From: Trissonchulus latispiculum
Lineage: Eukaryota > Nematoda > Enoplea > Enoplida > Ironidae
Assembly (NCBI GenBank): GCA_030248195.1
Contig: JASAND010015839.1
Span: forward strand, 1-64,000
Direction of reading: 5' to 3'
Length of the DNA: 64,000 nt
Position numbers and translations under genes: made by a program. The notes under the pieces are model-generated. The model was not told the origin of the DNA, searched no databases, and was given only the letters and a program-made list of their open reading frames with translations. Shown here piece after piece: positions 12,216 through 24,200 of this stretch (its first letter is position 1; each line of letters begins with the position of its first letter).

Positions 12216-15200
12216 ATGCCTGAAGTATCAGGAAGAGACTCCTTGAGCTTGTCTGCTGGTAAGTTTTTGTTTGACTTGACACCATAGGATAATGTTTGTA
12301 CATTTCAAAGAGCTTGAGACTATATGCTACTTCCAGATATGATGTTAAATCTGAAAAATGCATCCAAAATGGTCTCCAAAATTATTACAGCGGCGAGCGA
12401 TTTTACTCCATACCTGAACGGTGGAATGAGGGTCTATTATAGGTTATCTTCCACATTTCCTGATATGAAACTGATGTCAAGTGTATGCCTGTTTACCCCA
12501 AGTAGCCAACAGCGGTCAAACTTTTGAACCGTTTCTCTTTTGAAGAGCAAACTGCATAATCTTTTACTACAGAGCCTAGAGACTGGGAAAATTTAGGGGC
12601 AAATGCCAAGTGTTGAGGTACTGATACTAGTGGGAGAGAGGAATTTAAGAAAACCAGCGAAAAGGTAGTGCTAAGCTTCTATTTTCTAAATTATTTTCTA
12701 GATTTTGTTTCAGGTTCAACCTGCCCACCAGCAGATCCCGCGAAACTGAGAGTCTATTCCATGCGCTTTTGTCCGTATGCTGATCGTGCTCTAATTTCGC
12801 TGATGGTGAAAGATATACCGTAAGAGCCTCGTCTGGTTAAGTTTGCTAGGAATCGGTTGCAACAGGTGGCCAAAATTAATGCAAACTTTTTATCGGCAAC
12901 AATTATATACAACAATTAATTAAACAACACTAAATTTGGAAATTTTTCTAGATATCTTTTGAAAACTACCCAGCGTTTTGGAAAAAAATGCTGTAACCGC
13001 CTTGGGCGACCGTGCATTTTATTTGTGTCAATTAACTAATAAAGCTCATTTGAGTAGAGACACGGAAACAGACGCGCTGTACAATTGAAACCAGAGCATT
13101 AGAGAGAGAAGGGAAGTGGGAAGTTCAGCTTTTCACTCAAGATCGCTCTCTCCCATGCGGTGATCGAACCACGGCCCTTCCCACCTCGAGGCAGACCTAA
13201 AAAAACACCACCGAGTCTTCAGCTGAACTCCCATATCAGGCTTATCAATATTTCCACGTCTGCTTTCGTTTCGGTATACATTAATAGGTATGCCTGCATA
13301 TCATCCAAGGTAGTTGAACGGAATGCCCGATTTTTGGAAAGATGGTCAATTTGTTTTAAATTAATGTGATTTTCTGCCAGTTCAAATGTCATGTATCTGA
13401 TGTTTCTGTTGCATTCTCTTGCATCAAGTTTTTCAGGCATGAAATTGTGAACCTTGATTTGAAACAGAAGCCTGAGTGGTATTTTGCCAAAAATCCCATC
13501 GGAAAAGTACCAACGGTTGAATATAATGGTGAGATTGTTTATGAGAGCTTGATCGTTCCTGAATACTTAGACAGAAAATTCCCCGATAAGAAACCACTAC
13601 TACCTGAAGATGCTTACAAACGTGCTCAACAGCAGATGATATTGGAAAGACTCAGCTCAGTAAGCAAGTCTACATTTCTATACAAGACTACGTAAACTCT
13701 ATACACTTAAACAAAAGATTGTCAAATTTTCCAATTTAATTAATTAATTAATGCTAATTATAAGTGGTGTCTTCTATGGCAATGAAATCCTCATTTTGTC
13801 TACCGTAATGAGGTACAGTTTTATACTTACTTCTTGTAAAATCTAAGTTAATTTCCCAGTCCAGTCAAATAAGCCAGTCGTCATAAAACGTTTGAGCTTT
13901 ACTGTATCCTTGTTAGACCAATGACCATTCACCGCTGCGTTACTAAAAGGTGGGTTTTGACAATGCCGTTTGTAAGAAACTGGTCACTGCAAAGATTGTA
14001 AGGGCATATTCTACTGATAAATATGTTTCAAGCTACATTGACAGGGAAGTAAGGGAAGTAGGCACAGGAAAGATTGATAAGTCACAGTAAGCTGCTAGTT
14101 GTTGAACTATTTTTGATGTAAATCTTGCTTATTTGTTCGTTTTAGCTATTTCCGGCGATTTATCCTCTGTTCAGGAAGCCTGATGATCCCGATCAGCTGG
14201 CCAAAGTCAAGGACGCCCTCAAATTAAGCTGTGATCTCCTGACTGACAATTTCTATGGAGGTACAGTAAACGGGAGGAAAATTAAAAAGGGGATGAGCGG
14301 GTGAGGTAAGGACACCCTTTTGCTAAAGTGGTGAACTCTGGTTTAGGAAAGCTATGTTTTAGATAGCCCTCTTTAAGCTTCCCAAGCAAATGCATGATTG
14401 AGAGCTAAAAAATGCCGGTTCTGGCACAGGAATTTGCCCTCAGGACGTTTGCACAGATATTGGGAGACTCCTCATGGTATTAACCGTTTCGGCCACCGCC
14501 ACAGAGCCTCATCAGACGGCTAGGCAACCGTTACGGTTTTTTATTTTCTTTATTTTTTCAACGCACAACACATATTACATTCATCAGATACAAGACTAAA
14601 CGCATCAGATTTATTAGTTAACCCAACAATAAAAAATTTCCCATTGTGAAAAAGTCTAATGGTACCACCTTTCATTTTCCACATAATTCCACTGTAAATT
14701 TCTAACTCTAAACATGCACTGGAGTAGACCTTTCTCAACTTTTCGTACAAAGCTTCCAGGTCTACTTCATATCCAAGATGATGAGATACAACCAAATTAC
14801 AAACAGTGTGTTCTTTTACCGATAGTTTCAAAATTTTACTCAAGTCAGTGATGCAAGTATTAGCATCTTCTTCAGATTTAGCTCCCAGACATAGGAAGCT
14901 TCCAGTGGTAAATAGCAAAAATGTGCTGGGTTTCAGAGTAAGAATAGCCCCACTAAATCGACTAGGGTTATAAGCTGCAGCCGGAATGGTACGTAAGTCA
15001 AGTTTTGAGTTAAATTTGCCTTTCAATACCAAATTGACAATCTTCATAGCCTCTACTCTGACACGACTGCAGAGATGGATAGTGCTTATGAATTCGTAAT
15101 TTATCAACAAATTGTTTTACAATAGAATCATTCTTTTCACTCCTTTTTCTCAAATAGTCTACAATTTCATCAAAACTCCAACCTCCCGACCTTTTTATTA

Positions 15201-18200
15201 AAAAATAAATACAATATTCACCACATACAATAAGTCCTGTAAACCATGATAATTAAATTTATCAATTTTATATGCTTCTTTACATTCTTCGATAGGATCC
15301 AACCCATAGCTATCAAAATACTCTGTATATTGACCAAAATACATTGCGATCCAGTGTCGTCCAGGAGCAACTGCGGGATCAGTGTTGAGAACCAAGCATG
15401 CCGGTCTAGCTTTTACTACAGGTAATTGATCACTCGGAAATACCCCCAGGAAGCATCTTTTTACCAAAGGATCCCTTTTTAAAGTTTCAGCAATCTCTAG
15501 ACTATTCATATTGCGTAGTCAAAGAATGGAGTCCGATTCTGATCGATGGATATTAAGTTATCAAATTCTCCATATATGATAATTTCCACCCCTTGTGGGT
15601 TTGAGTTGAGTGGTTCCTTAAGTTGCATATATAGAGATAGATCACCTTCTCTAATTAACTCCAATGCTCCCCCATCCACACTATCTGCTGTCAAATCAAA
15701 TACAAAGACTGTGTTTCCCTTTTTATAGTCATCATATTAAATATCGATCCCTCTATCACTTTTAGCTAAATTGATCCCTTCAAACAGATACATGTAAGGA
15801 ATAGTGTACTGGAACTTGTTCCAGTTCATTTTCATAGGATGCTTAGGAATGTATTCATCTCCACACTTTAGGGATAATTCACTAATGTTACAGTTTTCAA
15901 ACTGTAGCGGATGCTTAGTAAAAGAACCATTGAATGCTTCGGAATCGACCACAACCATGACTACTCTTCTAGGAAGTTGACCAGAAAATATTGAATTTTC
16001 CACTATTGTTTGAGACTTTGGTGCAATATGTCTAGTTACCATTTTGATTCGTCTAACAGGATATTTTTCAGTATTGTTGCTTATTAAAATCTTTTCGATA
16101 GCCAAACTTAATGATTCTTGAGGCTTCACCTTCCATACATGCCATTTAACATCTTCCACCTTCACTTTATATTCTGTACCATCACTCATTAACAGAAACT
16201 TGTCCACGTTTCTATGTAGCTCAATTGTTAGATCAGTATCACTTAACATATATCTGTCTTGTTTGAAAAGGTCGCAGTGTAATGGAGCCACCAATTCAAC
16301 GCCTTTGTTTGTCATAAAGGGTTTGCCTCGCCATTTCATTGCACCACTTGTAATATCATTAAAATTGCCTACAGCATCTTTATAAAACATTGCAAGTTGT
16401 TGGTGATTAGACTTTGCATCCCATCCATAGCTAAGCAAGACCTCTAGATAAGCCTTGTAAGCATACAGCGGTCCACTATTTTCAATCTCCTTATCACTGA
16501 GTTTTACAATAACTCGTTCAAACAGGGTAGATCCAAGTAGGTTGATTGGAGAAACAATAACATTACTCTTGTCTACAGTTCCATCAGCCAACTTTGGGTA
16601 AGCCAAATCCTTTCCATCTTTAGTGACAATCTTAAGTTTCATGTAGAGATAATTTTTATTTAAATCCAACATGTAGCTATCTTTAGGGATATGAATTCTG
16701 TATGGTCCACTATCTGTAACAGGATTCTGAGGATAATATTCAGCCCAATACCCCTTTTCTACAGCAACCTGAGTTGGTGGGAGGGTAAACAGGTCCAGTT
16801 CACTTTTGAAGCCTGGATAGGACTGTGCATCAACTTGTTTAGCCATGTCCAAAAACGTCTGAATTTGTTACTTTACGACGTTTCTTTAGCCTTTTTATGT
16901 TCTTTTTAGCAGGTCTATAGCCAATGCCTTCTCCTTCTTGCTGTAAGTCTTCCCCAATGTACGTCCAAGAGCTTGTCTGCCACGTTTCTTTAACGAGCTT
17001 CTTATGTCCTTTTTCTCATTTAGATTTCACTACCAGTTCTTAGAGCCTCTTTACCAACGTGAACACCCACCTTTCTAACTGTAGGCCAAATTGCGCGGAA
17101 TAATCCCTTGAAGAAACTTCCAATACCTTCTCCTCTTTGATAGGGATGACCTGCATATGTGGGAAGTGCACCACCAGTTTGTAGTAAGGCATCTTCCCAT
17201 GTCTTAATGTTTTCTGGATAATATAGAGTCCTCATGGTCGCAGCTTTCTAAAGTGTAGCTTTAGGTATATCTTACCATAGGAAAAGTTTACAGGCTCCCC
17301 TGCGTCATCGTTTATATTGATTTCAACACTTTCAAACTCCTTCTTTAGTACAGGTACATAATGAGGGTTATGATATTCTCGATCAATGCATTCGCCATGC
17401 TCTGTTGAAGTGTTGACAACACGCAGCAGTGGAGCTATTGCATTTCCAATCACTTGAGGAGCCACTAGATCACAGTATACATACATTGAGTAAAAACCAG
17501 CCTTCATATCTGGTTCGCTTCCAGCAACAAGAACCTTTTCCTTTTTGTTTACATGAGTTGGAGACTCTCGCTCAATTATACCTTGAGGATCAAAGCTTTC
17601 ACCGTTTTTAAAACCTAAGATGTATTGTAGCCGCTTACTCATGTTTAGGGCAACAATGTCAAGTGATACTCCTCGTTCTCTTGCAAAAATGATGTGCACT
17701 CGATGAGTATACTGGTCAAATTCCACTTTGATATCAGGGGGATTGCCATCCCGATTTGTCATTGTAGCTAGCGTAGCATTTATTGTTTCACATAATTCAG
17801 TAATGGATGCATAATATTTTAATGGCAAGGATTTGCTTTTCGATGTTCCATGACTGAATGATATTTGAATTTCTGAATCTTCGTCTTCTGAAAAGGTATT
17901 CCCTGTTACGGGATACATAAATTCAACTAAGGCAACTTCCCATTCACCTTCTAAATCTATGCGATGAGGTAGCTTTACTCTAAAATCATTTAGTGTATTG
18001 GTGGACTAATATTTAGTATTACTTGGTAGTTGTAGGCATTTATCTGGATATCTTAGCCACTTTACTAGAAATTCTGTTTTACCTCTTCGTCGTCGTCTTT
18101 TTATGACCTTCTCCACCCAATAGCTGTCAGGTTTAGCTACCGATTGCAATTCAGGTTCATAGAAACCGCCTTGTACTGGTTCATCTTGTAAATCAACAAG

Positions 18201-21200
18201 GTGATACATTGCAGGAAATGAATTTGTTGTAGTTTTCACAATTTTAAACAATTCCTCTGACCAATTTGGTAAATATCCTTTATCAAAAATGCCTTTTGCC
18301 TTGCGTATTCTCACAATATCTCCATCTTGCAGCTTTGCATTTGCAAACGGTTGTTTACCATACAATTTGTGGTAAACTGCATGATGGGGTTACAGGATCA
18401 GAGGCTTCTATAGGGCTCTTTCCAATACTGGAATGCTTAGTGTTGTTATAAGCATCAACAAAATGCTGCAACACATCTAGATATCTGTAGTTTCTGGTTT
18501 TGGTAAAATGCTTCCATAGCTTAGTCTTAATAGTCCTGTTGAATCGTTCAACAATACTACATTTTATGTCAGGATTGTTACAAGTGTAGTAGCGAATATT
18601 GTTTTCCTTGAGAAGCTGCTGAAACTGTCTATTTTGAAATTCCTTTCCCCTATCAGACTGAAGCTTTTCAGGACTCCTTTCAGACTGTAGGATGCGCTGA
18701 AATGCTTTGTAAATATAGTAAATATTGTAAATATATTTTCGATTTAGTTGGTACAACCCATGCAAACTTTAAAAATACATCAATGCAGGTGAGCAGGAAT
18801 TTATGACCATCACTTTCGTCGGATATTCTTGACATGTCAGCTAGGTCAACTTGCCAAAGCTTATCAACACCGTCTACAAAGTACCTTCTTCTAGAATAGT
18901 TGCGACGAATAGGTTTATGCAGAGTATAGGTATGCTGTTTCTTTAACCAGTCTTTGAATATATCAAAAGTGATTCCTGCATGTTTGGTTTTCACAAAGTT
19001 GTATAGCTTTAATGGACCGGAATATGCAACAGGGCTTGTAGGTGAATAATAGTAGTAGGCTAAAGTGTCCTCCATTTTATTTTCTTTAAAACCAAGCCAG
19101 TTCCAGTTTGAAGTGTTTGAGGTAGAGCGTCAATTCGTTGGGCTGCTGGTCTTCTTGGTGTAACAGGCTCTTTTATGTACTGCCATCTGGTAGGATTTCC
19201 AACAAATTCGCGAGGAACGTTACTACTACGTAAGGCTTCTGCCAAAAGTTCCCAACCAATGGCGGGACTTTTAGTTGGTCTATTTCTCACAAAATCATGA
19301 ACAAGATCAACAATTCGAGAATCTTTTGCTTCTCTACCTTTGTAAGAAATGTCACCTCTTTCGTTGACCTTAAAGTCTGGGATGCTTCGTAAATGCGTAA
19401 TCAGTTTTTCACCAGTTGGTTGAAGGTTTTTTGGTAGCGTAGCAATTATGGGATCGATTTGTTCATATTCAGAATGCTGAGAAGTGGTTTGGTGCTACTT
19501 TATTTGAATTTCTTGTCCCTTGTCTTTTAGCAAACGTCTTCTATAGTCCTTTTGTCTGTAAAGTGCCAATTTGACATCGCTATGGTATTTTCGCTTACGC
19601 ATTGTTCTTTCCATGTCCAAGTCAGCTTCTTTCATATGCTGCTCAAAGTAATCTGGTCGAACCAGTATAGAGTATTCCATTATCGTTTGAGTACAAGATC
19701 AGTAACTAGACCACCAACAACACCGAGTAACGGAGCAAGCAAAGCAGGTAAGAATCCTCCTTGTTCGACAATTAACTTCTTTTTAGATTGAATACTCTTT
19801 TGTTTATCCCTCAATTGACGTAAGACTTTCTTGTGTCGCTTCAAACGGCGTAAATCTTCTTCAGGAAGCATAACATTGCCAGATAGTACATTTTCAATAC
19901 AGTCACATATGGTTTTTATTAACTCTGGATTTGAGTTTTCAATAATGCCACGCCTCTGCTTTAGATTAGACTTACAGAGGACTTTTAAGTAGTCTACGTG
20001 CTTTTCAAATCGTTTCGCCATAGTGAATTAGTGGATTAGTAGATTATTTTCAATATATTCTAATCGTTTTTATGTACTTTTTAGTTTATAGATTCTATTA
20101 GGCTCGTTGGGAAATATCGTTGATCGTAGTCTGAAATCATCTGGAGTGTTTTGATCCAAGTCAATTAGCAGATAGCCATGAGGTTTAAGGGTAGCATGAT
20201 TATATGCTTTCATGAACCCATCAACTTTACCAGGAAACATTTGCTTAGCCAGGTTGATTGGAGTTAGTTTATCAGCAGGATTCTTCATTAATATTATATA
20301 CTGAGCATTTATTCTGCTAGTTCTCTCTCTTTTTATCATAGAAAATATCTTGAGTGATATGGACCACGCTACACGACCAATGATGACATCCTCGAGAAAA
20401 CAGTTCAATTAGTTTGGAATTTCTCTGTACTTCAGTCATTAAATCATGAAGTACTATTAACGTAGGTTTACCGGTTTTTAATTCATCCAAGCTGGGTGTT
20501 CCATGATGAAACTCAACTTTTGAAAGATTATCATAGACATTTTGCCATTCACTGTAACACCATAGGATCCGCTGTGGAGGGGGATTAATCATTTCATTCG
20601 CAAAATGTATAAGTTTAGATACAAATGTTGTTTTACCTGCTTTTGTAGGCGCAGCTACAATACAGGTAAAGGGGTGTTGAAATTTAAGAAACGGTGTAGC
20701 AATCATAACTGTTTCAACCCTGCCAAAGGTCTCATCATGTGACTTTAACGGCTGTCACTGCAGTTTTTTCAACCTTTTATTAATTCACAAGCACAACATC
20801 ACACATAACGCAATCAATACATAATATTATAACTGTTAGTTTTCATTTACAATTTCTTCTCTAATCTTCATTAGGATTTCACCAAGTTTATTCTTGCCTA
20901 CCCACTGAGATGCATCACTGATGGTGGGTTCACTTATATCCATTCCATTAGCCCAATATGAATCATATTTCGTTGCTTCTGTGATGATATCCTTTCCAGT
21001 GTCCTTCAAGAGCTTCTCAATTTTAGGGTGTTGACGTATCTTTTCTTTCACTGCGAACGACATTACGCTGTCTGCAATTTGAAGCCAGCGCTCTTCGTTA
21101 TATCCTTCAACTGATTTACCCAATGTTTAGCGACTGATGGTAACCAAGTAGCCATAATCTTATCATAAGTTTTAAAATCGTTGAAATACCTAGCTTTTGC

Positions 21201-24200
21201 AGCTTGGTAATATTGTTCCACGTTGCGGTATACCACACATTGGATAGTGAAAGGTGCTCTATAAAAGTTGCTGAATGGATGCCACCCAGAGTAGAATAAA
21301 GTAATCATTTTACCATCCACTCCTTTAATTCGCAAAGTATTCTTTGTAGGCTCAGAGAGTGTTGTCGACTCTGGTTTGTGAGATTCCTTTTTGTGCTTTT
21401 GAAGAGATCGTAGCGTTTTGAATTCTTCTCCACAACATGTTTTAGCTTTTGAATGTTCCTTTATAACATGACGTCTCCTTTCAATTTTATCAGAAAAAGT
21501 CTTCGCACACTGAGTACACTTGAAGAGAGCCATTTTAAAAACACGACCGCACTCGACAAAAGCAAAAGTATAAAATGAAAGGCGTTTTATTAACTCAGAG
21601 TCAGAATAATATGATAAGTCATCACTGCGCAATATTACGCAATAAGCCAGCGTTTCTACACAGCAGTAATAGTTAGTTTTATCGTTTCACTTCATAAATT
21701 TTTAACAAATCTTCTCTAGTTATATGAATGGGTCCAATGCTAGCAAACATTACTTGCTGCTCGTCCACCATACAAAGCTGAACGTCAAATTTCTCAGCAA
21801 TAAAGGGACACAATGAGCTATCAGTCTCTGCTAATGGACAACCTTTCCCATTGAAACACTGCCACAAAAACTATTGAATCTTGTGAAACTGTTTAAGTGG
21901 ATATACTCGTCTAATTGCATCCTGTTTGATTCCAATCATTCCATCAGGTAACAGTTCCACTGTAATTGGATTGAACGTTGAATTCTTTCCCCTTTGTTCA
22001 TTTAAATGTCCTTTCTGTGTGCATACTATTATTAAAGTTGTTATTGTAACAACAAAAATTGTTCCCAGCAGAGCATACAAAGCATAAACGGTGCACTTAC
22101 TTTGAAATAGTTGTTGTTTTTCCATTCTAAACTCCATTGTGACAGATATAAACTTTTATCTGTGCTCTTGTTGTTCGTTTACTGCTCATTTATCTGTGCT
22201 TTTTATTCCTGCTGCGCCAGCAGGTCTCTTAAATTTGCTCTGCCCCGGGGACTCACATACATTTTGCTTGATAAAGATACTTCTGTTCGTAATTGCGTGT
22301 AAACAATGGTTTAAGATAGGGATAGCATGATTTGTGTGTGCAATCTTTCCTTATAATTCCAAAGAACTTCTTGTTTCGATTCATGTAGATATTACGCATA
22401 TATACGTTTGCTCGTGCATTAATGGATTCGGAAAAGACTATTCTTTGCTCTGATTGATGACTCATAGTTAAAGTTAAACTTCTTGATCTTAACAGCTCAC
22501 CAGCGATTTCTCAAATACACGGAACTTACAGAAACAAATGCTAGCATGTATCTAATACTTAATTGTTTGAACTTTATTTGCGACATAAAAGTTAAATTCA
22601 TCAACTTTAGGAAAAATCTTCCGACAATGTTTTGCACGTATATTTTCTGTAGTAAGCAAGTAAGAGCTCCTTATAAAATAATTAGCTGCGCAGCAGGTTT
22701 ACAATTACTTAAATGTCCGACCAGCGGAAACTGAACCTTTTGCATAAAATCTTGCTTGTTAACTCAAAGCTTGCATGCAAGGCAGGCTGCTTACATATAT
22801 TGACTTCCATACGACAGGCTGTTAAAGTCTCCTAGTTCCTGCTTTTGTCTACATAAACCTGTTTTAGATAGAAATATTCTAGTCAGCGTGGTCGAGTGGG
22901 CCAAGGCGCTGTATTCAAGTCTGGGCCAAGGCGCTGTATTCAAGTCTAGATTAATCCAAGTGGTGGTTCGAATCCAAGTTCGGAATATTTCTTTATATAA
23001 TATCTTGAATAATATAGAAGTTTTTTAAAGATTGATTATCCCGTTGCCATGACAACAAAAGTTGTGCAATATTGTGAAATTGATGAGTCATCAAACACCT
23101 AAAAGTTGGCTTATTACAAAGATAGATCATCCTGTTGCTATGACAACAAACATTGCACAATATTACTCAATGCTGACAAGAAAAGTTTCAGTTTCGAAAG
23201 ACATAAAAAGGTTAGTCATTTGTGTTTCTTGCAAGCTAGAAGTATGTCGCGTTTTCAGTGCTCGCTCTGTGCTTAGCTGTTTTCACAGCGATATAATATG
23301 CTAAGACATGTGCATGAAGTGCATGAGAAGCGTTGTTTATATGCTTGTGGAAGTTGTGGAAAATCATTTGCTCGCCGAAACAATTTAAAGGAACATGAAC
23401 TAACACATTCCTGTGTTAGAGTATTTGCACAGCCTCAAGAAAAGATCAAGCCTATCAGTGAATTTATCTTTATTCCCAAAGATCATGGTCGATATCATAA
23501 TGTCAAGACATTTACTCTGGAATCAGATTACCTGTGGATTGATTTATGGGAAATGTATAAGAAGTTGAAGAAAAGCTTGAAAGCTACATTATCAACGATA
23601 CTACAGGACCTCAGCTGTTTTAAGTTTGATTTGATTTCACGGATTACATTTGAAAAGGCAACTGATCCTGACGAGACTATTACCTGCTATTTTCATAGCA
23701 GTGTACATCGCATTGTTAATGGACGTGAAGTCAGTGGAATGATATTGCAATCATTCAAAAATTTAAACAAGAAGATGGAGGACTTTATGGAGCGTGGTAG
23801 TGGATGGGTTGTCAAATCAATCGATAATTTGGACTTGCGTGTCTCAAAATATGAACCTGTCCGTGGATGTTCTTATTTACCTTTGCCTTCTAAATTACAA
23901 AACAAGAAGGCTATTGTTAATGTTAAAAATGCTGACAACAAATGCTTTATGTGGAGCATTTTGGCAGCACTTTATCCCCCTGTCACCAATCCTCAGCGAG
24001 TTAATTATTATCTTGATTACGAAAACGAACTTGTTTTTGATGGTATTGATTTCCCAGTTAAGGTGGAAGATGTTCCAAAATTTGAAGAATTGAACAATTT
24101 ATCAATTAATGTCTGTGGGTACGACGATAAATTGACAATTTTACATATTTCAAAGAAGAACGCTGATCGGAAAATCAGCCTGTTGTTACTGAAAAATCAA

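Larger units (their letters stand above)
22138..23243. promoter_or_regulatory. Divergent control region of the Polinton
   Basis: The only large non-coding stretch inside the element, between the leftward block and the rightward polymerase gene. It contains the tRNA-like unit (22882-22983) and a diverged ~60 bp tandem repeat (about 23032-23092 and 23118-23180), each copy with an RFX-like X-box followed by a TGCAATATT/GCACAATATT string. Promoters for both blocks are expected here; I could not fix start sites. Confidence 0.6.

Noticed and set aside
13140..13200. B-box-like GGTTCGATCACC on the - strand in a GST intron
   Set aside because: No A-box or foldable tRNA around it; probably a fragment of a tRNA-derived repeat or chance.
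23794..24093. Second + strand frame inside the polymerase gene
   Set aside because: Out-of-frame shadow of the polymerase N-terminal region.
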